NCBI RefSeq assembly: GCF_025210605.1 | Contig: NZ_JAOARI010000026.1 | Coordinates: 1-50,027, forward strand | Reading direction: 5' to 3' | Length of the DNA stretch: 50,027 nucleotides | DNA from: Halodesulfovibrio sp. | Lineage (GTDB): Bacteria > Desulfobacterota > Desulfovibrionia > Desulfovibrionales > Desulfovibrionaceae | In this document: positions 24,933 through 33,309 of the stretch, piece by piece | Layout of the letters: the number at the start of each line of letters is the position of its first letter | Numbering within the stretch: the stretch's first letter is position 1 | Notes under the pieces: generated by a model | Told to the model about the DNA's origin: nothing | Databases searched by the model: none | What the model saw: only the letters and a program-made list of their open reading frames with translations | Program-made: the position numbers and the translations under genes

Positions 24933-25940
24933 CTAGCGGAAAGGAGGTGCGTAAATGAGACCGCCGTTGTTCCACTGGTTGTTGTAACCGCGCTCGAGAC
25001 GAAGCGGGGTGTTTACACCGAGGTTGCGTTCAAAAATGTCGCCGTAGTTACCAACAGTTTTGATGATGCGAACTGGTGCATCTTTATCAAGACCAAGATC
25101 TTTCCAGAGAGTGCCGGTAACGCCGAGCATACGCTGTACTTCAGGGTCTTTAGTGTCTTTTGCAACTTTTTCTACGTTGTCAGCAGTGATGCCTTTTTCT
25201 TCTGCTGCCATAGTGAGCCAGATTGTCCAGCGAACAATGTCGCCCCACTGGTTGTCACCGTGACGGATTACAGGAGCGAGAGGTTCTTTAGAAATGAGTT
25301 CTGGAAGAATGAGGTGTTCTTCAGGTTTTTCCATGAGGGAACGCTGAGCTGCAAGACCGGAGATGTCAGTAGTGTGAACATCACAACGACCAGTATCGTA
25401 AGCTTTACGTACGTCTGGCTGTTTATCAAAAACAACCGGAGTAAACTTCATATTGTGCTTACGGAAGTAGTCAGCAACGTTAAGCTCGGTGGTAGAACCT
25501 GTCTGAAGGCAGATAGTTGCGCCGTCAAGCTCGCTTGCTTTGGTAATGCCGAGTTCTTTACGAACCATGAGACCCTGACCGTCGTACAAAGTTACAACAG
25601 CAAAATCGAGACCAAGGTTGGTATCGCGGCTCATAGTCTGGGTGGTAGTACGGGAAAGAAGGTCAATTTCGCCGGACTGAAGGGCTGGAAGACGTTCTTT
25701 GGATGTAAGCGGTGTGTACTTTACTTCAACGTTGGTTGCAGCACCTACAGCGCGGCAGAAGTCAACATCAAAGCCGATGCGTTTACCGGAGTTATCCAAT
25801 GAGGAGAAGCCCGGGTTTTCAATGTGAGTACCACACTTAAGGTAGCCACGTTTTGTTACGTCTTCTAATGTAGAAGCAAAGGCGCTTGAAGCCATAAGAA
25901 CAAAAGCAAGAGCGAGAGCAAGAGTGCGTGTTGTACGCAT
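24933..25940 (-). CDS. aapJ: Periplasmic amino-acid-binding protein (AapJ-like)
   Basis: 335 residues with a signal peptide (about 1-22, ending SAFA), then a family-3 solute-binding domain: GYLKCGTHIENPGFS, GFDVDFCRAVGAATN, LLSRTTTQTMSRD. It binds L-amino acids in the periplasm and delivers them to AapQM. The GGGAGG ribosome binding site and signal peptide fix the start at ATG 25940, although the frame is open to 26039. First gene of the aap operon. The cysteine pair in the mature protein resembles that of AapJ. Confidence 0.93.
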   Translation of the reverse strand: MRTTRTLALALAFVLMASSAFASTLEDVTKRGYLKCGTHIENPGFSSLDNSGKRIGFDVDFCRAVGAATNVEVKYTPLTSKERLPALQSGEIDLLSRTTTQTMSRDTNLGLDFAVVTLYDGQGLMVRKELGITKASELDGATICLQTGSTTELNVADYFRKHNMKFTPVVFDKQPDVRKAYDTGRCDVHTTDISGLAAQRSLMEKPEEHLILPELISKEPLAPVIRHGDNQWGDIVRWTIWLTMAAEEKGITADNVEKVAKDTKDPEVQRMLGVTGTLWKDLGLDKDAPVRIIKTVGNYGDIFERNLGVNTPLRLERGYNNQWNNGGLIYAPPFR

Positions 25941-26131
25941 AGTAAAACCTCCCAAAAAAGAAAAAATGAGCATACCGCTTGTGTGAACGAATCCACCCAG
26001 CAGAGCGGTAGCATGCCTATACCTGTATGTTAAAGCCAACAGTGCAGCAGTGCAGGGTAGGCTTCATCATTAAACGTTAACCAGTAATAAATATTGGCTG
26101 GTGACTACTGTAAAAGTAGTTGCAAAGAGGT

Positions 26132-26169
26132 AATCAAAATATTTTGACAATTAGTCAAATGTTTTGATT
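26132..26169. promoter_or_regulatory. Large palindrome, possible operator upstream of the ABC importer
   Basis: TTTGAC-AATTA-GTCAAA at 26143-26159 is a perfect inner dyad. It is extended on both sides by AATCAAAA (26132-26139) and TTTTGATT (26162-26169), so the whole 38-bp element is nearly symmetric. It lies about 190 bases upstream of aapJ. A dimeric or tetrameric regulator site is the simplest reading. Confidence 0.5.
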
Positions 26170-26891
26170 CTCTTTTATATAAGTAAGATAGGTTAGGAAT
26201 TAAATGCAGTGGCAATGCAAGTAGCGACGCTTTTACGTTCTTAAAATGAAAGAACAAGCAACGAAGGAGAAAGCACATCTACAAAAACAGTTACACAAGA
26301 TACAAGAGAAATGTAGTACGCGCAACTGCCTTTAGTTGTTGTAGCTATTTACATTGTTACTGAAACAAGTTGCATTATTTCTTTTTGAAGTCATTTTTTT
26401 GAGTACAAGTTTCTCTGTAGTCCAATTTATGGATGTCTCTCAAAAGAAAAGTTTGTTCTGGACTGAGTCTTGAGGCGTTTTTTTTGTTCCATTTGCTGTC
26501 ATCGTGCTTTGCGGTGTTTACTTTTGTCTGAAACAGCAGGGCTGGAAAGAGCAAAATTTGGTATCAGCCACACAAAAATATCGGTGATTATGAAAACGAA
26601 TATAAAAAAGTATGTAATTGTTTGCTTTATTTTTTAGACATAATTTTAGTTGGTTACTGTTTGTTTGCGGGTGGTCACTTATTGAAAGTAAAGTTTTGGT
26701 TCACCATTGTGCGGGCGCTCACCTTATTTCTACATGCATGTAGTGATACAATGATTACTGAAAGGGTCATACTAGATGTATGTATTCGAAACTATGTATT
26801 CAGTGTTGCAAGTATGTGGCAATAGAGCATCCATTGTGACATGCTAATCATGTTACAATGCATGAAGTTGCGTATGCTAAGAGTAGATTAT
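26170..26891. other. Gene-free stretch between the ABC operon and a small membrane-protein gene
   Basis: About 720 AT-rich bases. Open frames such as 26622-26825 have no ribosome binding site. I see no repeats, RNA gene or terminator that I can support. Confidence 0.45.
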
Positions 26892-26903
26892 GGAGGCGCA
26901 GCA

Positions 26904-27032
26904 ATGATACGTGATGTTTTATGGGTGCTGACTACGATATGCTTTTTAGCAGCTGTTTTCTTTGCAGGGCTGGTTGCGCTATGGCTTCTGCCCTTTGTTC
27001 TATTATTTATGGTACTGACACGAAGGTATTAG
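26904..27032 (+). CDS. 42-aa membrane protein
   Basis: Starts MIRDVLWVLT; almost the whole length is hydrophobic (about 5-38, one long or two short membrane segments), ending in TRRY. GGAGG at 26892-26896, seven bases before the ATG, and a strong hairpin terminator just after the stop support a real gene. Family unknown. Confidence 0.68.
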   Translation: MIRDVLWVLTTICFLAAVFFAGLVALWLLPFVLLFMVLTRRY

Positions 27033-27044
27033 TAGATAACCGTA

Positions 27045-27076
27045 GAAAAGCCACAGTGTACGTACTGTGGCTTTTC
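27045..27076. terminator. Bidirectional terminator between the 42-aa gene and galM
   Basis: A 13-bp perfect stem, GAAAAGCCACAGT (27045-27057) with ACTGTGGCTTTTC (27064-27076), a six-base loop, T-rich after the stem on the plus strand and T-rich within the stem on the minus strand. Confidence 0.88.
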
Positions 27077-27077
27077 T

Positions 27078-28163
27078 TTATTTAACATTGCAGCTGGTAA
27101 TAACCTTGTTGAATGTATACTTGGTTTTTTGGGTATACGTATGTTCGGGAGTTAACGTGGTGGATGGAAAGTCCGGTCTGTTAGGTGAATTAGGAAAATG
27201 TTGTGCCTCAAATGCTATAGCACCGTGTTTAGGGACATGCACATTGTTTCTGTATGTTGTGATGTTGTCGAGATTGTTAGCGGTGTAAACTTGTATTCCC
27301 GGCTCTGATGTTGCTATCGAAAGGCTACGCCCTGAAACGGGGTGCGTAAGCATGGCTGCCAGCCTTACTATATTATCATGTGATTTCGAAAGTACATAGG
27401 TGTGATCTAGCCCGCCAGCGTAGAGTATTTGTGGTTCCTTTTTGTGAATGATGTCACCGATGGTCGTCGGCATTGTTAAATCCATGGTACTTCCCTCAAC
27501 GGGAAGCGGGGCTTCCTCTGTCGGGATGCTATTTTCTTTGATCGGAATATAGTCGTCAGCATGGACAGTAAGAACATGATCTGAAATGTCAGAACCAAGC
27601 TCACCAGATAAATTGAAATAGGTGTGATTTGTTAAATTGAGAACTGTTGGCGCATCTGTAAATGCTGAGTAGTCAATGGTGAGAGTGTCCATTCTGTCCA
27701 GCGTATACGCAACTTGAACAGAAAGTGTACCGGGGAATCCCATGTCACCATCTGGAGAAATATGTTGCATAATGACGGAAGCACTTTCTTTTCCTTCCAC
27801 AACATGAGCACTCCATACGTACTTATCAAAACCGTGGGAGCCACCATGAATGTGGTTCTTGCCGTTGTTTTGATCTAAGTGATACGTCGTCCCGCCTAGC
27901 TTAAATGACGCATGTTCAATGCGATTTGCGTATCTTCCAACTATAGAACCAAAGTGATGATTTTTAGTAAGATATTCTTCTAGAGTATCGAATCCTATAG
28001 TTATATCCCCAATATTCCCCCCGCAATCCGGGGTAGAAATTTTCATAATTGTTGCGCCGAATGTTATCAACTCAACGGTGATACCGCGGTCATTATCAAG
28101 AATATAGCGCTCAACTATTTCTCCAGAAGGAGTCGTTCCAAAAGAATCGATTGTAACCTTCAT
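27078..28163 (-). CDS. galM: Aldose 1-epimerase (mutarotase)
   Basis: 361 residues, full length. It interconverts alpha and beta anomers of aldoses. Active-site features: NGKNHIHGGSHGFDK (about 80-94, first His), NLTNHTYFNLSG (about 173-184, catalytic His) and GIQVYTANNLD near the C-terminus; the general base Glu is in AIAFEAQHFPNSPN. ATG 28163 has GGGAGG in front; the TTG further upstream lies inside that site. Monocistronic. Confidence 0.94.
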   Translation of the reverse strand: MKVTIDSFGTTPSGEIVERYILDNDRGITVELITFGATIMKISTPDCGGNIGDITIGFDTLEEYLTKNHHFGSIVGRYANRIEHASFKLGGTTYHLDQNNGKNHIHGGSHGFDKYVWSAHVVEGKESASVIMQHISPDGDMGFPGTLSVQVAYTLDRMDTLTIDYSAFTDAPTVLNLTNHTYFNLSGELGSDISDHVLTVHADDYIPIKENSIPTEEAPLPVEGSTMDLTMPTTIGDIIHKKEPQILYAGGLDHTYVLSKSHDNIVRLAAMLTHPVSGRSLSIATSEPGIQVYTANNLDNITTYRNNVHVPKHGAIAFEAQHFPNSPNRPDFPSTTLTPEHTYTQKTKYTFNKVITSCNVK

Positions 28164-28566
28164 GTCGCCTCCCAAAAAAACTGTCAGACTATGACTAAGA
28201 GCGTAAACAAGGTTTTCTGGTTGCGTAAGGATTTTTTCTTTTTGTGGAAACTACGCTTATGTCTGTAGTTAGTTGAAGTTGTTTGTGACTTTTTTAACAA
28301 AAACGGCAAGTGCTTGCTGTACCAGTGTTATTTGAAATGGACAGGAACTGAGAATTATAAAAAATAGTTTGTGAATAAAAGAACATTTAATGAGATGCAC
28401 ACGTTTTTAGAAAAGGGTGTTCTGTTTCGTATTGTGAGTAAAACCTTTTTGTTTGTGAGTGCAAGCTTGTATGTGTATTCCTAAAATCACGGGGCAAGTT
28501 AATACAACACACCGAGGTGATTGTAATGACTTTTTCTTACACGATACTTACTACGGAGATTTCAAA
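28164..28566. other. Divergent promoter region of galM and the alcohol dehydrogenase
   Basis: About 400 bases, no gene. A sigma54-like CGGCAAGTGCTTGC at 28304-28317 has only nine bases between GG and GC and is not accepted. A reading frame continuous with the dehydrogenase reaches 28459 but lacks a ribosome binding site, so a long leader mRNA is likely. Confidence 0.45.
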
Positions 28567-29748
28567 ATGGCTGTACGTGAAGAAGTGAATGGATTCTATA
28601 TCCCAAGTGTTACTTTATTAGGAATCGGCGCACATAAAGAAATTCCAGCAAAAATTCGAGCCTTAGGTGGCAAAAAGCCACTTTTGGTAACAGATAAAGG
28701 GATTACTGCGATCGGTATGACACAGCAAATTGTTGATTTGCTTGCCTCGGAAGAAATGGATTGTGTTGTTTATGACGAGACTATCCCGAACCCAACCGAT
28801 ACCAATGTTCATGATGGTGTTGATATTTACCGTAAAGAGGGCTGCGACTCCTTGATTACTCTTGGTGGCGGTAGTTCTCATGACTGCGGTAAAGGTGTCG
28901 GTCTTGTTATTGCTAACGGTGGTAAAATTCATGACTATGAAGGCGTAGATAAATCTACAAATCCAATGCCTCCATACGTTGCGGTAAACACAACTGCTGG
29001 TACTGCGTCTGAAATGACACGTTTCTGCATTATTACAGATACATCTCGCAAAGTTAAAATGGCTATCGTTGACTGGCGTGTAACACCGGGCATTGCGTTG
29101 GATGATCCTCTTCTTATGCTGGGTATGCCGCCTGCACTGACAGCTGCTACAGGTATGGATGCTCTTACACACGCAGTAGAAGCCTATGTTTCAACTGCTG
29201 CGACTCCACTTACAGATGCGTGTGCAGAAAAAGCCATTAAACTCATTGCTAAACATCTCCGTGCTGCTGTTGCAAACGGACAAGATATCGAAGCTCGTGA
29301 CGGTATGTGTTATGCTCAGTACCTTGCAGGTATGGCATTTAACAACGCAAGCCTCGGTCATGTTCATGCTATGGCGCACCAGCTTGGCGGTTTCTATGAT
29401 CTTCCTCATGGCGAATGTAACGCTATCCTTCTTCCACACGTAGAAAAATTCAATATGATTGCGAAAATGGATCGTTTTGCTGAAATGGCAGTGTGGATGG
29501 GTGAAGACATCAGCGGCTTGAGCGTCCGTGAAGCAGCTGAAAAATGCCTCAAAGCTATTCGTGAACTTTCAGCAGACATCGGTATTCCAAAAGGCTTGAA
29601 AGCTCTTGGCGAACGTTACGGCAAGAAGGTTAGCACAAAAGATATTCCTACCATGACTGCTAATGCTCAGAAAGACGCTTGTGGTCTCACAAACCCTCGT
29701 TGCCCTACTGATAAAGATGTAATGGCAATTTACGAAGCAGCAATGTAG
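28567..29748 (+). CDS. Iron-containing alcohol dehydrogenase
   Basis: 393 residues, group III alcohol dehydrogenase. NAD-binding GGGSSHDCGKG (about 98-108); metal ligands in GMDALTHAVEAYVS (about 196-209) and in the His stretches HVHAMAHQLGG and DLPHGECNA (about 260-283). In Desulfovibrio a protein of this length is the abundant ethanol dehydrogenase, oxidising short alcohols with NAD in the cytoplasm. The start at 28567 follows CGGAGA. Codon use looks strongly biased, in line with high expression. Monocistronic, own terminator. Confidence 0.93.
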   Translation: MAVREEVNGFYIPSVTLLGIGAHKEIPAKIRALGGKKPLLVTDKGITAIGMTQQIVDLLASEEMDCVVYDETIPNPTDTNVHDGVDIYRKEGCDSLITLGGGSSHDCGKGVGLVIANGGKIHDYEGVDKSTNPMPPYVAVNTTAGTASEMTRFCIITDTSRKVKMAIVDWRVTPGIALDDPLLMLGMPPALTAATGMDALTHAVEAYVSTAATPLTDACAEKAIKLIAKHLRAAVANGQDIEARDGMCYAQYLAGMAFNNASLGHVHAMAHQLGGFYDLPHGECNAILLPHVEKFNMIAKMDRFAEMAVWMGEDISGLSVREAAEKCLKAIRELSADIGIPKGLKALGERYGKKVSTKDIPTMTANAQKDACGLTNPRCPTDKDVMAIYEAAM

Positions 29749-29775
29749 AAATCGAAAGTAATTTGATACTAGAAA

Positions 29776-29803
29776 AGCGGAGGGTACACCTCCGCTTTTT
29801 TTT
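29776..29803 (+). terminator. Terminator of the alcohol dehydrogenase gene
   Basis: Stem AGCGGAGG (29776-29783) with CCTCCGCT (29789-29796) and eight T. Confidence 0.93.
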
Positions 29804-29880
29804 GTGGCTGATGGCAATTTGCGCATTATGCCAATTTGTCGTGTGCTGAATCTATTGCAATGTGAAATGAAAGTGTTGGA

Positions 29881-29920
29881 AATCAGAAAACGCCTTGTAA
29901 AGATAAGGCGTTTTCTGATT
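29881..29920 (-). terminator. Terminator of the 23-aa gene (minus strand)
   Basis: A 16-bp perfect stem, AATCAGAAAACGCCTT (29881-29896) with AAGGCGTTTTCTGATT (29905-29920). It begins one base after the stop codon of the small gene. Confidence 0.75.
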
Positions 29921-29921
29921 G

Positions 29922-29993
29922 TTACGCTGAATATGTTACAATACTAAAAATGATCGAAAAAATTAGGATAGCAAGCATGATGTAACGTTCCAT
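29922..29993 (-). CDS. 23-aa membrane peptide
   Basis: Starts MERYIMLAILIF and ends VTYSA: a charged start and one membrane segment filling the rest. AAGGAG lies seven bases before the ATG at 29993, a -10-like TATACT about 40 bases upstream, and a 16-bp perfect hairpin directly after the TAA. This is a complete small transcription unit. No family is recognised; by form it could be a subunit or regulator of a membrane complex, or a type I toxin-like peptide. Confidence 0.65.
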   Translation of the reverse strand: MERYIMLAILIFSIIFSIVTYSA

Positions 29994-30129
29994 AGCCTTT
30001 CTCCTTGTTAACTCGATTGTTTTGGCTAAGTATAGCGTACAAAACGTTACAGTAATGTTACTATCTCACTACAATTCTTCACATTATTTTAACTATGCGT
30101 GGTGTTAGAAGCGATAAGAGGAGAAGTCT

Positions 30130-30702
30130 ATGAATAGGTGCGGGTGGGCAGAGTCAAACCCTTTGGACACGCGGTATCATGATGAAGAGTGGGGTGTCCC
30201 TGTTCATGATGACCGATTGCTTTTTGAAATGCTCATTCTGGAAGGAGCGCAGGCTGGGTTAAGTTGGACGACTATTTTAAAGAAACGCGAAGCGTACAGG
30301 CGTGCCTTTGATGATTTTGACGCGAAAAAAATTGCTCAATATTCCGATGAAAAGATTGAGCAGCTGACAGCAGATGCGGGGATAGTTCGGCATAAGCTTA
30401 AAATTAAGGCTGCAATAGTAAATGCGAGGTGTTTTTTAGCGGTTCAAAAAGAGTATGGCAGCTTTGATGCCTATATCTGGTCGTTTGTTGGTGGTTCTTC
30501 AATTAACAATGCGTGGGAAAGTGTATCGGACTTGCCTGCGAGTTCTGCTGAATCCATTGAGATGAGCAAGAGCTTAAAGAAAAAGGGATTTAAATTTGTG
30601 GGACCAACCATTTGCTACGCCTACATGCAGGCTGTAGGAATGGTAAACGATCATCTTGTTACTTGTTTTCGGCATTCAGCTGTTAAAAAATTACAAAAAT
30701 GA
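30130..30702 (+). CDS. tag: DNA-3-methyladenine glycosylase I
   Basis: Excises 3-methyladenine from alkylated DNA. 190 residues. The four zinc ligands of E. coli Tag fall at identical positions here: Cys4, His17, His175 and Cys179. Substrate-pocket motifs EEWGVPVHDD and GLSWTTILKKRE are present. Start ATG after AGGAG. Monocistronic. Confidence 0.96.
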   Translation: MNRCGWAESNPLDTRYHDEEWGVPVHDDRLLFEMLILEGAQAGLSWTTILKKREAYRRAFDDFDAKKIAQYSDEKIEQLTADAGIVRHKLKIKAAIVNARCFLAVQKEYGSFDAYIWSFVGGSSINNAWESVSDLPASSAESIEMSKSLKKKGFKFVGPTICYAYMQAVGMVNDHLVTCFRHSAVKKLQK

Positions 30703-30720
30703 GCTCTATGTTGTTGCAAT

Positions 30721-30751
30721 AAAAAAGGCGTCCATTTGGACGCCTTTTTTA
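30721..30751. terminator. Bidirectional terminator between tag and ilvE
   Basis: A 13-bp perfect stem, AAAAAAGGCGTCC (30721-30733) with GGACGCCTTTTTT (30738-30750). A and T tails serve both convergent genes. Confidence 0.93.
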
Positions 30752-30768
30752 TTGCATAGAAAATAGTA

Positions 30769-31839
30769 TTAGTAGCGAGGAACCTGCACAAGCCAGCCTT
30801 CAGGGGCTTCAGCATCACCACGCTGCATGCTTACATATTTTTCATAAATAGCGCGAGTGTGTTCACCAATTTCACCGTTGCCTACAACGTATTCTTTACC
30901 GTCGTCGGTCACGTATTTACCAACAGGAGTAATTACAGCTGCTGTACCAAATCCACCAGCTTCGATAATTTCACCTTTTTCAATCTGCTCAAGGAAGTCA
31001 TTAATATTAATGCGTTCCTGACGAGCATTCGGGAATAATTCCAGAATTGACTGTGAGGTGATTGATTTCAGAATGGTGTCGGTAAATTCCGGAATGATGA
31101 TTGAGCCGTCTTTCATAATGTGGAAGTGGTTCATTGCACCAACTTCTTCAAGGAAAGTATTGGTTGTATCAAGGTACAGTACTTGAGCACAATTTTTAGA
31201 CTTTGCAAACTCTTGAGCGCGAAGTGATGCCGCGTAGTTGCCACATGCTTTAGCAGCGCCTGTGCCGCCCGGTGTTGCACGGTGGAACTTTTCTGTGACA
31301 AGCAAGCTAACAGTATTACTAAAGCCACCAGAGTAGTATGGACCACTTGGTGAAAGAATAATGCAGTATGTGTACTTAGCACTAGGGTGTACGCCAAGTG
31401 AGTCCTGAGTGGCGAACATGAAAGGACGAATGTACAATGATGCTTCGTCAATAGCCGGACACCAGTTACGTTCAACGTCAAGCAGGCGGTTGAGTGCTTC
31501 TACCTGAAGATCAACTGGGATTTCAGGCATGCAAAGGATACGTGCAGATTCGTTAAGACGTGCTGCATTCTGGTCAAAGCGCCATGTGTAAATTTCATTA
31601 TCGCGTTGGAATGCTTTAGCGCCTTCAAAAATAGCCTGACCGTAATGAAGAACCATTGCGCCAGGTGCTATGGAAAAATCCTGATAAGGAACAATGCGTC
31701 CGTCTTTCCACTCACCATCTTCGTATTCAATAACGAACATGTGATCACTGCGCATTTGACCGAATGAGAGTGTTTCAAGTTCTAATAAACACTCGTGATT
31801 CCGTTCTTCCTCAGGGAGTAAATCAAGTTTAAAATCCAT
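30769..31839 (-). CDS. ilvE: Branched-chain amino-acid aminotransferase
   Basis: 356 residues, class IV PLP enzyme of the longer bacterial/eukaryotic-like BCAT type. Motifs: YGQAIFEGAKAFQ (about 67-79), YIRPFMFAT, and the PLP lysine in GTGAAKACGNYAASL. It makes Leu, Ile and Val from their keto acids with glutamate. ATG 31839 follows AAGGA; the open frame to 31908 has no ribosome binding site. Monocistronic. Confidence 0.95.
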   Translation of the reverse strand: MDFKLDLLPEEERNHECLLELETLSFGQMRSDHMFVIEYEDGEWKDGRIVPYQDFSIAPGAMVLHYGQAIFEGAKAFQRDNEIYTWRFDQNAARLNESARILCMPEIPVDLQVEALNRLLDVERNWCPAIDEASLYIRPFMFATQDSLGVHPSAKYTYCIILSPSGPYYSGGFSNTVSLLVTEKFHRATPGGTGAAKACGNYAASLRAQEFAKSKNCAQVLYLDTTNTFLEEVGAMNHFHIMKDGSIIIPEFTDTILKSITSQSILELFPNARQERININDFLEQIEKGEIIEAGGFGTAAVITPVGKYVTDDGKEYVVGNGEIGEHTRAIYEKYVSMQRGDAEAPEGWLVQVPRY

Positions 31840-31994
31840 TCCAGAATCCTTTTCTCTCCGGTTGCATACCGTTTTATAATTCAATATTGGCGGGGCTCCA
31901 ATATTCATTCAATATGAAGAATAGTTGAACAGTTTGATATAGCTTGTCAACGACTTTTGCACAAAATTGTTCATGGATGAGCGTTATGTCATTA

Positions 31995-32034
31995 TAAAAA
32001 AAGAGTCCGGCATGTAATTGATGCCGGACTCTTT
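31995..32034 (-). terminator. Terminator of the polytopic membrane protein gene
   Basis: A 14-bp perfect stem, AAAGAGTCCGGCAT (32000-32013) with ATGCCGGACTCTTT (32021-32034); on the minus strand the T-run continues (31995-32002). Confidence 0.93.
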
Positions 32035-32070
32035 AAAAACGTATTGTAGTTGATGTAAGCGTATTGCAGA

Positions 32071-33045
32071 TTACATAAACAGCGCTAAAAAATCTAAGTA
32101 GGTTAGCGTAATTAGGCAAACATCAGCAACAAGTATAAGTGTACCTGCACAATATACGCTCACTTTTCTACGCATAGGTGTTGCACTGGCAGCCGTGAGC
32201 GCCCAAAGGATACATGCCAGAATAGGCAAGCCTAGAGCAGAAGCCCAAGTTAATACCAATGGGTTCTGAATAAGTGCTTCAGGTGTACCTGTTTTGATGA
32301 TTTGGAAAAGAATCCATATATTTAATCTTGTCACTGTAGCAACTATTTGAAGCACAGCACCGAAGATAGCCCACTTGGCTGCATATGGCATCGCGAATTT
32401 GTAGTAGTCGCGACCAAAGTCGTCCTTGTCTCTACGGGCAAGCAGGTACATCTGTGAGAATGCACCGCAAAGGCAAAAGCCCATGGCGAACCCGATAGTA
32501 AGAAACGTAATAAATGTTGGTGAGTAAGCTGTAAGAAAGAGAGCCCAAAAAATATCAGTGGCATTACCAAGAGATGGAAGAGGATGAGCGTTCATTAAGC
32601 TGCTTGCTAAGATCGCTATGCAGCAGATTGCAGCAAACAGTAAAAATGAACTGAAGAATCCAAGGGCAATATGCGCACTTTTTTGTTTGCGCATTGCTTT
32701 CCAAGCTTTGAAGTACACCGTAACAAACACAGCGGCGAGTACGGTAACGCCAGCCGTAACGATGATAGGTAACTGATACGGGCCTTGCAGCATCGTTGTA
32801 TCAATTGTCAAGTAACGGGCAACGCCTAAACCTAGGGTTGCCAATGCAATGCCACCGAAAATGAGGCACATACGTGTAAGCTGCTTGCCGAATTTATCGT
32901 AAAAGCTCTTTTTGTGAGATTTTGCGAGGCTCTGGCTGAAAGCAGAGATCAGTGGAAGGGACGGTATTGCGAACAATGTTAAGATAACGAGAAATGCCGC
33001 AAGTCTCAGTCCAATATACTGAGGGTCGTTGAGTAGCCAATTCAT
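32071..33045 (-). CDS. Polytopic membrane protein of unknown function
   Basis: 324 residues with about eight membrane segments. After the first segment comes a loop with SQSLAKSHKKSFYDKFGKQ, reminiscent of short amphipathic loops in membrane-bound redox proteins, but no heme- or metal-binding His/Cys pattern stands out. It is not a recognisable transporter family member. The minus-strand terminator follows directly; start ATG 33045. Monocistronic between ilvE and the CpoB-like gene. Confidence 0.8.
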   Translation of the reverse strand: MNWLLNDPQYIGLRLAAFLVILTLFAIPSLPLISAFSQSLAKSHKKSFYDKFGKQLTRMCLIFGGIALATLGLGVARYLTIDTTMLQGPYQLPIIVTAGVTVLAAVFVTVYFKAWKAMRKQKSAHIALGFFSSFLLFAAICCIAILASSLMNAHPLPSLGNATDIFWALFLTAYSPTFITFLTIGFAMGFCLCGAFSQMYLLARRDKDDFGRDYYKFAMPYAAKWAIFGAVLQIVATVTRLNIWILFQIIKTGTPEALIQNPLVLTWASALGLPILACILWALTAASATPMRRKVSVYCAGTLILVADVCLITLTYLDFLALFM

Positions 33046-33309
33046 GCTACAGGAACTCCTTTGGATGCATTTGCACGGCTTGTGTGCCGAGCAACAGTTT
33101 CTTGCACCATTTAGCTATGAAAAGCAAGTTTTCCAGACCAATCAGTATGCACGAATGATGCCGTAACAACTGTTGTTTCCTTAAAAAATAACTTCAGTTG
33201 AGAGCAGAATACAGGTATGCTGCCCATGATAGTTGGGTAGTAGATGCAACAAGCCTGTTGTGTATATTAGAAATTTGCGGGTCGTAATTTGGGGTGCAGA
33301 GGAGTGGTG

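Noticed and set aside
24777..25802. Long plus-strand open frame over the binding-protein gene
   Set aside because: It is the antisense shadow of aapJ, which has a signal peptide, a family-3 domain and GGGAGG.
26622..26825. 67-codon plus-strand frame before the 42-aa gene
   Set aside because: No ribosome binding site and no recognisable pattern; hydrophobicity alone is not enough.
28304..28317. Sigma54-like CGGCAAGTGCTTGC before the alcohol dehydrogenase
   Set aside because: Only nine bases separate GG and GC; ten are required, and the first T is missing.
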